A DNA stretch of 36,800 nt from Rubrivivax sp. (GCA_016719535.1 JADJYX010000007.1:1-36800), one strand, 5' to 3'; shown: positions 1-10,227, counted from the stretch's first letter. The notes: a model not told the origin generated them from the sequence alone. Program-made: numbers and translations.

Positions 1-616
1 AGCGGCGCTACCCGCTGGCGCATGACGGGCAACCCGCCATCACTTCCAACCACCTGTTCGACCCCTACCAGCGCGACCTGCCCGCGGCACCACCGCACGC
101 GCCTGCTGCGGCATAGGCCAGCGGCGCGGCCGGCGTGACCCCGTATCAGGCAAAATCAACCTCGCCGCCGGCAACGAGGGCGATGTCTTCGGCAACCTGC
201 TGGCCATCCTGTGCGGCGCGGCCAGCGAGTCAAGGGCGTACGTTCGTGGGGGCCCTGAGTGCCGCCCACGCAGCCGATCCTACCCGGTGCGCGCCGTGCT
301 GCACCCGCTGTCGCGCAGCCCCGCGCTGTGGCGGCGCCGCATGGAGCGGCACCGGCAGAGCCTGGTGCCGCAGTACCACAACGGGGGCATCTGGCCTTTT
401 ATGGCGGCTTCTGGGTCATGGCGCTGGCGCGCCTGGGCTTTGCATGCGCAGGCCTGGCGGCAGCTCGCTGCGCTGGCCCGTGCCAACGCCGACGGCGGCT
501 GGCGGTTCACCGAGTGGTTCCACGGGCGTTCGCTGGCGCCGCTGGGCATGGCCGGGCGGAAGCGGAATGCAGCCACGCTTCCTGCTGGCGCTGCGCAGGA
601 CGGCGGCCCGGCGTAG
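1..616 (+). pseudogene. C-terminal part of a six-hairpin glycosidase (neutral-invertase / amylo-alpha-1,6-glucosidase-like), frameshifted
   Basis: The window opens inside this gene. Readable pieces lie in different frames: RYPLAHDGQPAITSN near 8-55, NEGDVFGNLLAILCGAA from about 170, and YPVRAVLHPL followed by QYHNGGIWPF at about 280-402. After 402 the frame moves again, giving GGFWVMALARLGF, then GGWRFTEWFHG and an alanine-rich end near 616. The QYHNGGIWPF and FTEWFHG blocks resemble the catalytic (alpha/alpha)6 barrel of GH100-type invertases and related sugar hydrolases, which would cleave sucrose or an alpha-glucan in the cytosol. At least three shifts separate the pieces, so no intact product is possible as written. 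It converges on trkH. The family is a recollection of motifs, so the exact substrate is uncertain. The upstream piece could be a different frame of the same gene or the end of another. Confidence 0.55.
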
Positions 617-638
617 TCAAGCGTGGCCCAGTGGCCGT

Positions 639-2079
639 TCACGCGCCAGAAGGTCGGCGTGAACAGCACCAGCACCGCCAGCAGCTCCAGCCGGCCCAGC
701 AGCATGGCGAACGTGCAGACAGGTCCTGGAAACCCGTCAGCCCGGTAGTTGACCGCCGGCCCCACGCCTCGCCCAGCCGGGGCCGATGTTGTTGACGCAG
801 GCCAGCACGGCGGTGAACGCGGTCACCACGTCCAGGCCGCTGAACAGCAGCAGCATGGTCAGCCCGACCAGCGTGGCGCCGTACATCATCATGTAGGCGA
901 TCACGCTCTGCATCACGCGGTCGCCGACCAGCGCCGCCGATCACCACCGGCGTCACCGCGTTCGGGTGCACGATGCGCACCAGTTTCGCGCCCCGACTGC
1001 TTCAGCAGCAGCAGCATGCGGACCATCTTGATGCCGCCGCCGGTGCTGCCGGCGCAGGTGGCGAAGCAGCCCAGCAGGATCATCAGCAGCGGCGCGAACA
1101 GCGGCCACTGCGCATAGTCATACGAGCGGCATAGCCGGTGGTGGTGGCGATCGACACCACGTGGAAGGCCGTGTGGCGCAGCGACTCCGGCAAGTCGGGT
1201 AGGCGCCGCCCGCCCACAGGTAGACGGTGATCAGCGCGATGGTGCCGGCCAGCACGCCCACGAAGGCCTGCACCTCGGCGTTGCGCCACAGCGCGCTCAG
1301 CGAGCGCCCGCGCCAGGCGACGAAATGCAGCACCAGGTTGACGCCGGACAGCGGCATGAAGACGATGGCCACGCCCTCGATCTGCGGCGAGTTCAGTGGC
1401 CGAAGCTGGCGTCGTGGCTGGAAAGCCGCCCAGGCTGATCGTCGTGCACATGTGCATGAAGGCGTCGGCCCAGCTCATGCCCGCCATGCGGTAGGCGAGG
1501 AACCAGCGCCAGCGCCAGCACGTGACCGACCCAGATCGCGCGTGCCGTGTCGGCAATGCGCGGCGTGAGCTTCTGGTCCTTCATCGGGCCGGCGGTTTCG
1601 GCCTTGAAGAGCTGGCTGCCGCCCACGCCCAGCAGCGGCAGGATGGCCACCGCCAGCACGATGATGCCCAGCCCGCCGACAAACATCATGAAACATCGCC
1701 ACACGTTGACCGACAGCGGCAGTGCGTCCAGGCCCGACAGCGCGGTGGCGCCGGTGGCCGTGAACCCCGACATGGCCTCGAAGTAGGCGTCGGTCACGCT
1801 CAACCCGGGGATCGCCAGCAGCAGCGGCAATGCGCCGAAGGCCAGCAGCGTGACCAGGTCAGCCCACCAGCAGGAAGCCGTCGCGCGGCTGCAGCTCGCG
1901 CCAGAAGCGGCGCGTGGCCAGAGCTCATCGCCACACCGGCCGCCAGCGTGATGCCGGCGGCCCCCGCAATCGGCCGGGTCATGCTCGGCCAGCGCGAAGG
2001 CCAGGGGCACCAGCATCAGCAATGCAAACAGCACGACCATGCGGCCGACCAGGGCGATGACGGCCAGCGGCGACGTCAT
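639..2079 (-). pseudogene. trkH: TrkH potassium uptake channel subunit, frameshifted as written
   Basis: Inner-membrane K+ translocating subunit that works with TrkA. The start ATG overlaps the trkA stop as TGATG, which fixes the N-terminus (MTSPLAVIALVG). Hydrophobic segments follow, then the first pore loop GFTATGAT with SGLDALP, an inner helix, ILPLLGVGGSQLFKAE, and the pore loop CTTISLGGF. The expected HDASFGH is in another frame near 1400. The end LLGRLELLAVLVLFTPTFWR at about 645-705 is the usual TrkH C-terminus. The full span (about 480 codons) is normal for the family, but at least four single-base shifts break it (near 1930, 1500, 1400 and 1120, with more towards 700-980). Content is complete, so the shifts may be sequence errors. 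It is the last gene of the DUF2868-DUF3482-trkA-trkH series. Confidence 0.85.
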
Positions 2080-3510
2080 CAGAACATGAAGGTCGCGCTG
2101 ACCTGGAAGAGCTTCTCGATCTCGCGCACCATGCGCTTGCGCGGCACGAAGATGATGACGTGGTCGTGCTGCGCGATCACCGTGTCGTGGTGGGCGATGA
2201 TGACGTTCGGCTTGGCGCCGCCGGGCTCGACCTCGCTGCCCGTCGGCCCGGTGCAGGCCCGCACGATAGCGCCGATCCGCGCCCCGGCAGGCAGGTCGAT
2301 CTCCTCGATGCGGCGGCCGGCCATGCGGCTGGTCTTGCGGTCGCCGCGCACCACCCCTCCAGCGCCTCGGCAGCGCCGCGGCGCAGGCTGTACACGCACG
2401 GCCTCGACGTCACCGCGCCGCACATGGGCCAGCAACTCGCCGATGACCGCGTGCGCCGGCGAGATGGCGATGTCGATCTGCGTGCCCTGCACCAGGTCCG
2501 CATAGGCCTGGCGGTTGATCAAGGCCAGCACCCGCCGCGCGCCCATGCGCTTGGCCAGCAGGCAGGCCATGATGTTGTCCTCGTCGTCGTTGGTCAGTGC
2601 CAGGAACAGGTCCATGTCCTTGACGTTCTCGTTTCGGTCAGCAGGTCCTCGTCGGTCGTGTCGCCGTTGAGCACCAGCACGTCGGCCGGCAACTCGGTGG
2701 CCAGGTAATCGCAGCGCGCGCGGTTGGGCTCGACGATCTTGACCTGGCTAGCGGCCCTGGACCTCGCGCGCCAGGCGCAGACCGATACGGCCGCCGCCGG
2801 CGATCATCAGCCGCCTGACCGGGCGGTCGCGCTAGCGCAGCGCGCCCAGCACGGTGCCGATATGTTCGGTGGCGGCCAGCACGAAGACCTCGTCGCCGGG
2901 CTCGATGCGGGTGTGGCCGTCGAGCTGCATCAGCACCCGGTCCTGGCGGTAGATGGCCACGATGCGCATCTCGGCGCCGGGCACCAGCTTCGGGATCTCG
3001 GCCAGTTCGTGCTGCACCAGCGGCCCGCCGGCCACCGCGCGCACCGCGATCAGGCTGACCAGGCCCTGCGCGAACTCGAGCACCTGCAGCGCCTCGGGGT
3101 ACTCGATCAGCTTGCGGATGTAGGCGGTGACGCTCTGCTCGGGGTGGATGACGTTGTCGACCGCGAAGCCGGTCCGGCCCAGCAAGGTGCTGCCGTTCTC
3201 GAATTCGGGGCTGCGCAGCCGGGCGATGGTGGTGGGCACGTTGAACAGGTCGTGCGCGATCTTGCACACCACCAGGTTGGTCTCGTCCTGCGGTGCGCAG
3301 GCGATGATCATGTCGGCGTCGTCGGCGCCGGCGTCGCGCAGCACCGAGGGCTGGATGCCGTTGCCGACGACGCCGCGCAGGTCGAGCCGGTCCTGCAGCA
3401 CGCGCAGCCGCACCGGGTCGGTGTCGATCACGGTGATGTCGTTCCGTTCGGAGACCAGGTTCTCGGCCACGCTCGCCCACGCGCCCGGCACCGAGGATGA
3501 GGATCTTCAT
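2079..3510 (-). pseudogene. trkA: TrkA potassium uptake regulatory subunit, disrupted as written
   Basis: Cytosolic NAD-binding (RCK) subunit that gates TrkH. It starts MKILILGAGRVGE, the first Rossmann glycine motif. Frames then shift near 3475, after which VSERNDITVIDTDP, LRGVVGNGIQPSVL and the first TrkA-C domain (PGDEVFVLAATEHIG) read cleanly to 2832. There an in-frame TAG interrupts ALR/RDRPVRRLMIAGGGRIG, the start of the second Rossmann repeat. A further shift near 2750 precedes VKIVEPNRARCDYLA, and another near 2640 precedes MDLFLALTNDDEDNIMACLL. The C-terminal TrkA-C domain ends at 2079 with SATFMF. Total span is about 477 codons, normal for the two-repeat TrkA. The start lies 10 bases after the DUF3482 stop, supporting one operon. 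Domain content is complete, so errors are likelier than true loss. Confidence 0.87.
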
Positions 3511-3519
3511 GGCGCCGGA

Positions 3520-4984
3520 TTATTCGGGGGCCGCGGGCCAGGCGCCGGGGTACAGCAGGTCCAGCGTGCGCTGCGTGCAGCGCGCCAGCAACGCCTGCAG
3601 GCGCGGCGTCCAGGGCCTCGGCCTCGCCGGCATTGTCCGAATGCGGTCGAGCGCCCCTGCCAGAGCGCGGCCAGCGCGGTGGCCTCGTCGTCGAGCGCGC
3701 GTCGACCGCCGCGCCCCAGTGCGGTGCGCCTCGCCGTCGCGCCACTCGCCGCGACCGCGCCAGTCACGCCACCGCCAGGTAGCGCAGCAGGCGGCGCGCA
3801 GCACCTGCTGCATCGCCGCCGGCGTCAGGCCGACCCAGCCGCGGTCGAGTCCGCGCACGAATTGAGCGCGCGCGCCGCCGGCGGCGCCCAGGGCGCCGAG
3901 CACGCTGCCGGCGATCAGCCCGCCGCCCAGCGTCAGCCCGCCGGCGGCCAGGTCGACCGCAAGCCCGGTGGCCGCGCCGATGAGCAGCCCGCCCAGCACC
4001 GCCGCCGAGCCCTCGCCGACCTTGCGCCGCCATTCGATCAGCGCGCCCAGCCGTTCCAGCACCACGCCGCCGGCGTGACCGGCCAGGCCGTGCAGGGCGA
4101 TCAACGCATCGGTGCTGCGGCGCGTCTCGTCGTCGATCAGCGCCGCCAGCCGTTGTTCGGCGCCATCGATCCCGCCGCCGGCCGGTCGCCGCCGAGGCCG
4201 AGCGCCGAACCCAGCTGGCGCAGCGTGCCCATCATGCCGCCGCCGTCGTCCAGCGCCACGCGCGCCGCCGCCACGCGCGCCAGGCTGCCGGCCAGCGCCC
4301 GCCGCGTCGTCGAAGACGCGCCGGCGCTGGCGCACCCAGGCCTGCTGCAGCGCGGCCATCGCCCTGGCGGTTGGCCGGCAGCGCCGCCTGCACCGCCTGC
4401 CAGAGCGCGCATTCCTGCACCCAGCAGCGTGCAAAGGCGTCCAGCGGCAGCACCTGGCGCACCGCGCCGGCGCCGCAGGTGCGCGGTCCAGCGGCGCAGG
4501 TCGTCGGCGTCGGCGCCGGGCGCGCGGCGGGCCGAGCTGGTTGAGCAGCACCAGCACCGGCTTGCCGACCCAGTCCAGCAGTTCCATCTCCGGGCGCCAC
4601 GCAGCCGGCGGCCTCCGGCTGTTCGCCGGCGTTGACGAGGTACAGCACCACGTCACTGGCCTCGCGCACATGGCGGATGACCTGCTGGCTGGCCCAGAAC
4701 GGGCGGTCGCGCCAGCGGTCCCACACCGCGGACAGGAACCAGCCAGCGGGTTGCCCTGCTGGCGCAGCCGCTTCACCAGGCGCACGCTGTCGCCGAAGCC
4801 GGGGGTGTCCACAGCGTCAGCGCATCGCCGGCCTCGCCCTCGAGCAGCGCGTGCGCATCCGGCGAACTCGGTCACATGCGGCGCGTCGCGCACCTCTCCA
4901 ACGTCGCGGCCCAGCAGCGTTCGCGCCAGCGTGGTCTTGCCGACGTTGGTGTGCGAGACCAGGCTGAGGGCGATCGTCCAGCAT
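3520..4984 (-). pseudogene. DUF3482-family GTPase, frameshifted as written
   Basis: A Ras/Era-like G domain near the N-terminus: P-loop SHTNVGKTTL, then TEFAG, the G3 motif DTPGFGD with SVRLVKRLRQQGNP, and LVLLNQLG, which sits where G4 is expected and has NQxG rather than NKxD. The C-terminal half has glycine/alanine-rich hydrophobic stretches (VLGGLLIGAATGLAVDLAAGG, split by shifts), typical of DUF3482 proteins that peripherally bind membranes. The likely start is ATG at 4984, followed by a one-base excess in the CGCCCTC run. Removing one C gives MLDDRLSLVSHTNVGK. Several more shifts occur between 4860 and 3740. It follows the DUF2868 gene by about 14 bases and precedes trkA by 10, as in other Burkholderiales. 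The role is unknown; the context hints at membrane or K+ homeostasis. Confidence 0.75.
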
Positions 4985-4997
4985 GCCCGGCCGGTCT

Positions 4998-6421
4998 TCA
5001 GTCGCCGAGGGCGCGCTGCAGCGCCTGCGCCGCGGCCGGCGAGGCGGCGCCCAGTGCCGCCGTCACCAGCGGCACGCCGCCGGCGTCGGCCAGTTGCTGC
5101 CAGGCCTGGCGGCGTTCGGCCACGCGCTCGGGGCATGGCCCATGCGCTGCGCGAAGGCGGTCTCGTCGGCCAGCAGCACGCGGCGCGTGCCGCCCGCGGA
5201 CGCGGCCAGCGTGGCCAGCAGCCGGCCATGCACCTCGGCCTCCCAGGCGTGGCGGCCAGGTCCACCAGCACCAGCACCCGCGTCGTGCCCGGCGGCGGCG
5301 TGCAGCGCGCGGCATCGTCCTCGGCGCCGAAGGGCAGCGCGTCGGCCAGTCGCAACTGGCCGGCACCGCCGGTCAGCGCCGTCAGCTGGCCCTGCACCGC
5401 CAGCGCCACCGCGGCGGCCGGCGGCACCGCATGCGGCAGCAGCCAGACCGCGGCGCTGCGGCCCTCGGCCAGCTGCAGCAGCTGCTGGAAATAGGGTTCG
5501 TCGACCGCCACCGCGACATGGCGGCGCAGCCAGCCGATGCGCGTCAGCGCCCACAGCGCCAGCAGCAGCCGCGGGCCGATGACGAACAGCGCCAGCGTCG
5601 CCGCATACAGGTGCAGCCAGGGCGCGGCCGGCGCCTGCGCCGCCTGTCCCGGCGCCAGCTGCTGCGCCGCCAGCGCGGCGGTGTCGGGCACGGCGATGCC
5701 GGTGAGCGCGCTTGCCGGCGCCAGCAGGGCTTACAGCACTGGCTGCACGCGCGGCATCCAGGAAGGTGCTCTCCCAGCCGGCGCGGTAGTCCAGCACCAG
5801 GCCGCGCAGGTACATCCCGCCGACCACGCCCACGGCCAGCGCCGCCGCCGCCAGGTGCAGCAGCCAGGCCGCGCGGGCAGCGACCAGCGGCGCGGTGGCG
5901 CCGGCCCAGTCGACGGCAAAGCGCTGCAGCGGCGCGCCCTTGCCCACGCGCGTGCGCCACAGCCGCTGCAGCCAGGCGCGCAGGCCGCGCGCGGCCGCCG
6001 CCGGCATCAGCGCCTGCACGACGACCATCAGGTAGACGACGAGGTTCCAGGCCACCAGCGCCCAGATCGGCGGCGCCAGCAGGTTGATGCGCTGGGCGGG
6101 GCCGATCTGGTCGACCGCCAGGCCCAGCACCAGGCCGGCGAGCAGCGCCACCAGCGCCCACGGCCGCGCCGCGAAGCGCGCCTTCAGCGCCGCGCGCACG
6201 CCGGCGTCGCGCGCGGCCAGGCGCTGCATCGCGTGGTGGGCGCGTTCGGCGACGAAGCGCGCCGACGGCGCGTCCTCGGCCAGGCTGGCGCGCGCCACGC
6301 GCGTGGCCCAGTCGCGGTCGGCGGCCGTCCAGGGCGGGGCGTCGTCGGCCTCGAAGGCGCGCAGCAGCAGCACCTGGCGGGCGCGCGTCTCGTCGAGGGA
6401 CAGGGTCGGGCTGGGCTTCAC
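4998..6421 (-). pseudogene. DUF2868 membrane protein, frameshifted as written
   Basis: The GTG at 6421 starts a protein reading KPSPTLSLDETRARQVLLLR and continues in one frame to about 5750. There is a cytosolic N-terminal segment (RFVAERAHHAMQRLAARD), then hydrophobic segments around WALVALLAGLVLGLAVD and WALVAWNLVVYLMVVVQAL. Two more follow near LLHLAAAALAVGVVGGMYLRG and LALFVIGPRLLLALWALTRI. These are hallmarks of DUF2868, about 460 residues in Burkholderiales and always paired with a DUF3482 GTPase. Shifts occur near 5730 and 5250, and the end (AAAQALQRALGD) is at 4998. The upstream 96 bases to SHP form a divergent promoter region. No biochemical function is known to me for the family. 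The pairing suggests a membrane anchor for the GTPase. Confidence 0.75.
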
Positions 6422-6517
6422 GGTCGGCCCACTGTGGCGCCAACGCCGGCCCGGGCCAAGGTGCGTTAAGACAGCCTTCAGGCAGCCCGCCGAGCATGGC
6501 GCCATCACGGAGCTGCC

Positions 6518-6940
6518 ATGACGACCCATCCAACCCCTGTGCTGACCCTGCTGGCCGCCGCGCTGCTGGTGCTGGCGGTGCCCGCCGGTGCCGCCTCGCC
6601 GGCGGAGCTGCTGGCCGGTTATGCCGCCCAGTCCGGCGCCCCGGCGCAGGCCGCGCGCGGCCAGGCTTTCTTTCAGTCGCGCCATGGCGGCGAATGGAGC
6701 TGTGCCTCCTGTCACGGCGCCTTGCCCACCGGCCCTGGCCGCCATGCCGCCACCGGCAAGGCCATCGAGCCGCTGGCGCCGGCGGCCCATGCGCGCCGCT
6801 TCAGCGACGCCGCCAAGGCCGAGTGGTTTCGCCGCAACTGCGGCGACGTGCTCGGCCGTGAATGCAGCGCCGCCGAGAAGGCCGACGTGCTGGCCTGGCT
6901 GAATGCGCTCAAACCTGAACCCGCACCGGAGATGGCACTC
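6518..6940 (+). CDS. shp: SHP-type class I cytochrome c (DUF1924), oxygen-binding haem protein
   Basis: Periplasmic monohaem cytochrome. Signal peptide LTLLAAALLVLAVPAGAAS, then the haem motif CASCH (about residue 67) and LPTGPGRHAATGKAIEPLAP. Further on come AEWFRRNC and RECSAAEKADVLAWLNALK. In SHP proteins an asparagine in this late segment serves as distal haem ligand and a nearby cysteine pair forms a disulfide. The RNC and REC cysteines fit that. Length about 141 residues is normal. No in-frame stop separates it from the next gene, so the frame runs on into the diheme cytochrome. A stop (TGA at 6942) exists one frame over, in the usual ATGA overlap, so one upstream base is probably wrong. 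The context (dhc, cytochrome b561, two-component pair) is the classic SHP cluster. Confidence 0.8.
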
Positions 6941-7406
6941 ATGACCCTCACCCTGATCCGCATCCCGTCGCTGGCCCTGCTGTGCGCCCTGGCGCTGGGC
7001 GCGCACGCCGACGACGACACGGCCGGGCGCGCACCGCTGCTGCCCGCCTACGTGCAGGAATGCGGCGCCTGCCACGTGCCTACCGCCCTCGATGCTGCCG
7101 GCCTCGTCGTGGCAGCGGCGGCTGATGGGCAACCTGAAATCGCACTTCGGCTCCGATGCCTCGGTCGACGCCGCCACCACGCAAGCTGACGACCTGGCTG
7201 ACGGCCAACGCCGGCAGCGGCAAGCGCGCCGAGGCCACGCGCGACGACCGCATCACCAGCAGCGCCTGGTTCGTGCGCGAACACCGCGAGGCGCGCCATT
7301 AGTTCCGGCACCGTCAAAGGTCAAGACCGCGGCCGACTGCGCCGCCTGCCACACGAAAGCGGCCGAGGGCAGCTACCGCGAACGCGAGATCCGCCTGCCC
7401 CGTTGA
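6941..7406 (+). pseudogene. dhc: Diheme cytochrome c (DHC), frameshifted as written
   Basis: Periplasmic diheme cytochrome expected to pass electrons to SHP. The ATG at 6941 is preceded by GGAG with a 9-base gap. It encodes a signal peptide (IPSLALLCALALGAHA) and the first haem motif in QECGACHVP. After a shift near 7085 it reads MLPASSWQRLMGNLKSHFG with SDASVDAATT. After another near 7180 it reads TANAGSGKRAEATRDDRITS, then AWFVREH. The final segment (TAADCAACHTKAAEGSYRER, then EIRLPR) carries the second haem motif CAACH. Complete content and about 150 codons match DHC. Three shifts are needed, so no intact product exists in this sequence, most likely because of sequence error. Confidence 0.8.
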
Positions 7407-7417
7407 AGGAACCCACC

Positions 7418-8150
7418 ATGATCGATACCGCAACAACCTCGGCGCCCGCGTCGACCCCCGCCGCGTGCTGGTATGGGACGCTCCGTGCGCGTCTTCCACT
7501 GGCTGCTGGCCGCCAGCTTCATCGGCGCCTGGCTCACCGCCGAGCGAGCGCTGGATGCTCGTGCACATCACGCTGGGCTCTACCGTCGGCGGCCTGGTCG
7601 CCTTCCGGGTGCTGTGGGGCCTGCTGGGCACGCGGCATGCGCGCTTCGGCGACTTCGTGCGCGGCCCGCGCGCCGTGGTCGGCTATCTGGGAAGTCGCTG
7701 TTCGGCGCCGGCACGGCCGAGCAGCCGGTCGGCCACAACCCGGCCGGCGCCTGGGCCATCCTCGGGCTGCTGGGCGGCTCCGGCGCTGATCGTGGCCAGC
7801 GGCTGGGCGACCTACAGCGAACTCGGTGGTGACTGGCTCGGCGAGCTGCACGAGGGGTGCCGCCAGCGCGGTGCTGGCGCTGGTCTTCGTGCGTGGCCGG
7901 CGTCATCGTCAGCAGCCGGCTGCACCACCAGAACCTGGTGCGGTCGATGGTCGACGGCCGCAAGCGCAGCCGCCCCGAGGACGGCATCCGCCACGCCTGG
8001 CGCAGCCTGGCCGCGCTGATGGTGGTGGCGGTGCTGGGCTTCTGAGGCTGGCAGTGGACGCAGGTGCCGGCGCCCGGTTCGCTGGCGGCGCAGTGGCAGT
8101 CGGACCGCCACGGCCGCAGCCACGACGGTGGCCACGACGACGACGATTGA
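7418..8150 (+). pseudogene. Cytochrome b561-domain membrane protein of the SHP/DHC cluster, disrupted as written
   Basis: Four-helix inner-membrane cytochrome b that should supply quinol electrons to DHC. The ATG at 7418 follows GAAGGAACCCACC. Readable parts in changing frames are VWDAPVRVFHWLLAASF (haem-ligand His), LVHITLGSTVGGLVAFRVLWG (split by a shift), RHARFGDFVRGPRAVVGYL and PVGHNPAGAWAILGLLGG. ALIVASGWATYSELGGDW then leads to HEG and LHHQNLVRSMVDGRKR, the fourth-helix entry. The last helix (WRSLAALMVVAVLGF) meets an in-frame TGA at 8043, then continues in the same frame with GWQWTQVPAP and a His/Asp-rich tail to TGA at 8148. Either the protein ends at 8045 or a TGG codon has become TGA. 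At least four shifts occur upstream. Confidence 0.78.
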
Positions 8151-8168
8151 CCGCTCGACAATCACCCG

Positions 8169-8841
8169 ATGCGCATCCTGCTCGCCGAAGACGACCCGCT
8201 GCTCGGTGACGGCCTGCGCGCAGGGCTGCGCCAGCTCGGCTTCCAGGTCGACTGGGTGCGCGACAGCGAGGCTGCCGAGCGCGAGTTGCGCGCCGAGCCC
8301 TACGCCGCCGCGGTGCTCGACCTGGGTCTGCCGCGGCTGGACGGGCTGGACGTGCTGGCGCGGGTGCGCCGCGCCGGCGTCACGCTGCCGGTGCTGGTGC
8401 TGACCGCGCGCGACGCCGTGCCCGAGCGCATCCGCGGCCTCGACCTCGGTGCCGACGACTATGTGGTCAAGCCGGTCGACCTGCACGAGCTGGCGGCACG
8501 GCTGCGCGCGCTGGTGCGGCGCGCCGCATGGCCAGCCGCAGGAGCGGCTGCAGGCACAGGACGTGACGCTCGACCCCGCCGCGCGCGGCGTCACGCTGGC
8601 CGGCACGCCGGTGGCGCTGTCGGCGCGCGAATTCGACCTGCTGCACGTGCTGATGCTGGCCGCCGGCCGCGTGCTGACCCGCGAGCAGCTCGAGGCAGCA
8701 GCTCTACAGCTGGGGCAGGAGGTGGAGAGCAATGCCATCGAGGTGCACATCCACCACCTCCGCCGCAAGCTCGGTGCCGGGCTCATCCAGACCGTGCGCG
8801 GCGTCGGCTACTGCCTGCCGCGCCAGGCGGCGACGCGATGA
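8169..8841 (+). pseudogene. OmpR/QseB-type response regulator with one frameshift
   Basis: Cytosolic DNA-binding partner of the following kinase. The receiver domain (residues 1-115) shows acidic pair D8/D9, phosphoacceptor D51 in AVLDLGLP, T79 and K101 in DDYVVKP. A single shift near 8525 (after LRALVRRA) breaks the linker. The winged helix then reads on in the next frame: VALSAREFDLLHVLMLAAGR, VLTREQLEAAALQLG, EVESNAIEVHIHHLRRKLG and IQTVRGVGYCLP. The end overlaps the kinase start as ATGA (8838-8841), so the two are translationally coupled. In SHP clusters this pair is thought to control the cytochrome genes. What signal it senses is not visible. Confidence 0.88.
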
Positions 8842-10185
8842 ACCTGGTGCCGCGATCGCTGCAGGGCCGGCTGCTGACCCTGGTGCTGGGCGCGGTGACG
8901 CTGACCTGGATCGCCGCCGCGGTGCTGACCGCGCTGGACGCACGGCACGAACTGGACGAACTGCTGGACGGCCACCTGGCGCAAGCCGCCGCGCTGCTGG
9001 TGGTGCAGCAGGCACGCACCGATGACGATGATGATCACGCCGTCGACGCCCCACGCTGCACCGATATGCGCCCCAGGTGGCTTTCCAGGTGTGGCACGAA
9101 GGGCGGCTGTCGATGCGCTCGTCCAACGCGCCGCGCGAGCCGATGCGCCGCCGGCGAGGGTTTCAGCACGGGCCTGCGCACGCTGGCCATCGACGGCGAA
9201 CGCTGGCGGGTCTTCGCCGCCCATGGTGCCGAGCGCGACGTGCAGGTCTATGTCGGCGAGCAGCTGCGCTCGCGCGCGTCCATCCTGCTGGCGGTGCTGC
9301 GCGGCCTGGGGCTGACGCTGGCGCTGGCACTGCCGCTGCTGGCCCTGGCCGCCTGGGCCGCGGTGCGCGGCGGGCTGCAGCCGCTGCGGCGGCTGGGTGC
9401 GCAGCTGGCGTTGCGGCAGCCGCAGGCCCTGCAGCCGCTGGCGATGCCGCAGGCGCCGACCGAGCTGCAGCCGCTGCTGGATGCGCTCAATGGCCTGTTC
9501 GCGCGCATCGCGGCGCTGATCGAATCCGAGCGCCGCTTCACCGCCGATGCCGCGCACGAGCTGCGCACGCCGCTGGCCGCCATCCGCGCGCAGGCCCAGG
9601 TGGCGCTGGCCGAGGCCGACGACGAACGCCGCGCGCACGCTGCGCGCCACGCTGGAAGGCTGCGACCGCGCCGCCCGCCTGGTCGAGCAACTGCTGACGC
9701 TGGCGCGGCTGGAGGCCGACGCGACGGTGGCCACCGCGCCCGTCGACCTGGCCCCGCTGGCGCGCCGCGTGGCGGCCGAGCTGGCGCCGCGTGCGCTCGA
9801 CCGCGGCCAGGCCCTCGAGGTCGACGCCGAGGCGAGCGCGCTGGTGGCGGGCAACGAAACGCTGCTGGCCGTGCTGCTGCGCAACCTGCTCGACAACGCG
9901 CTGCGCTACAGCCCCGACGGCGCGACCGTGCGGCTGACGCTGCACGCAGCGCCCGGCGCCGGCACGCGGGTGCTGGTCGAGGACAGCGGCCCCGGCCTGA
10001 CCGAGGCCGAGCGCGCGCGGCTGGGCGAGCGCTTCTTCCGCGTGCTCGGCAGCGACGCCTCGGGCAGCGGGCTGGGCTGGTCGATCGTGCGCCGCATCGC
10101 CGCGGCGCATGGCGCATCCGTCGCGGCGGCGCCCTCGGCGGCGCTGGGCGGGCTGGCGGTCACGGTGGGCTGGCCGGCGGCCTGA
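8838..10185 (+). pseudogene. Sensor histidine kinase (QseC-like), frameshifted as written
   Basis: Membrane kinase for the preceding regulator. It starts MNLVPRSLQGRLLTLVLGAV with a first transmembrane helix. A periplasmic sensor of about 110 residues follows, containing an acidic DDDDDHAVDAP stretch and LRTLAIDGERWRVFAAHG. The second helix is LGLTLALALPLLALAAWAAV, followed by a HAMP-like linker. Catalytic boxes: H-box FTADAAHELRTPLAAIRAQ, N-box LLRNLLDNALRYSPDG, G1 VEDSGPGL, F-box ERFFRV and G2 GSGLGWSIV (Trp in place of the usual Leu). Frames change near 9055, 9160 and 9640. Span about 449 codons, normal. Complete content again suggests sequencing errors. Confidence 0.87.
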
Positions 10186-10194
10186 ACGGCGGCG

Positions 10195-10220
10195 GCGGGC
10201 CCGGCGCCTCGCAGGCCCGC
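10195..10220. terminator. Inverted repeat between convergent genes, possible bidirectional terminator
   Basis: GCGGGCC at 10195-10201 pairs perfectly with GGCCCGC at 10214-10220 around a 12-base loop. It lies in the 42 bases between the kinase stop and the end of the convergent gene. No T-run follows, so intrinsic termination is only suggested. Confidence 0.4.
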
Positions 10221-10227
10221 AAGCACC

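Noticed and set aside
1522..2505. + strand frame of over 300 codons opposite trkH/trkA
   Set aside because: Gln/Arg/Ala-rich antisense product; the other strand encodes recognisable Trk domains.
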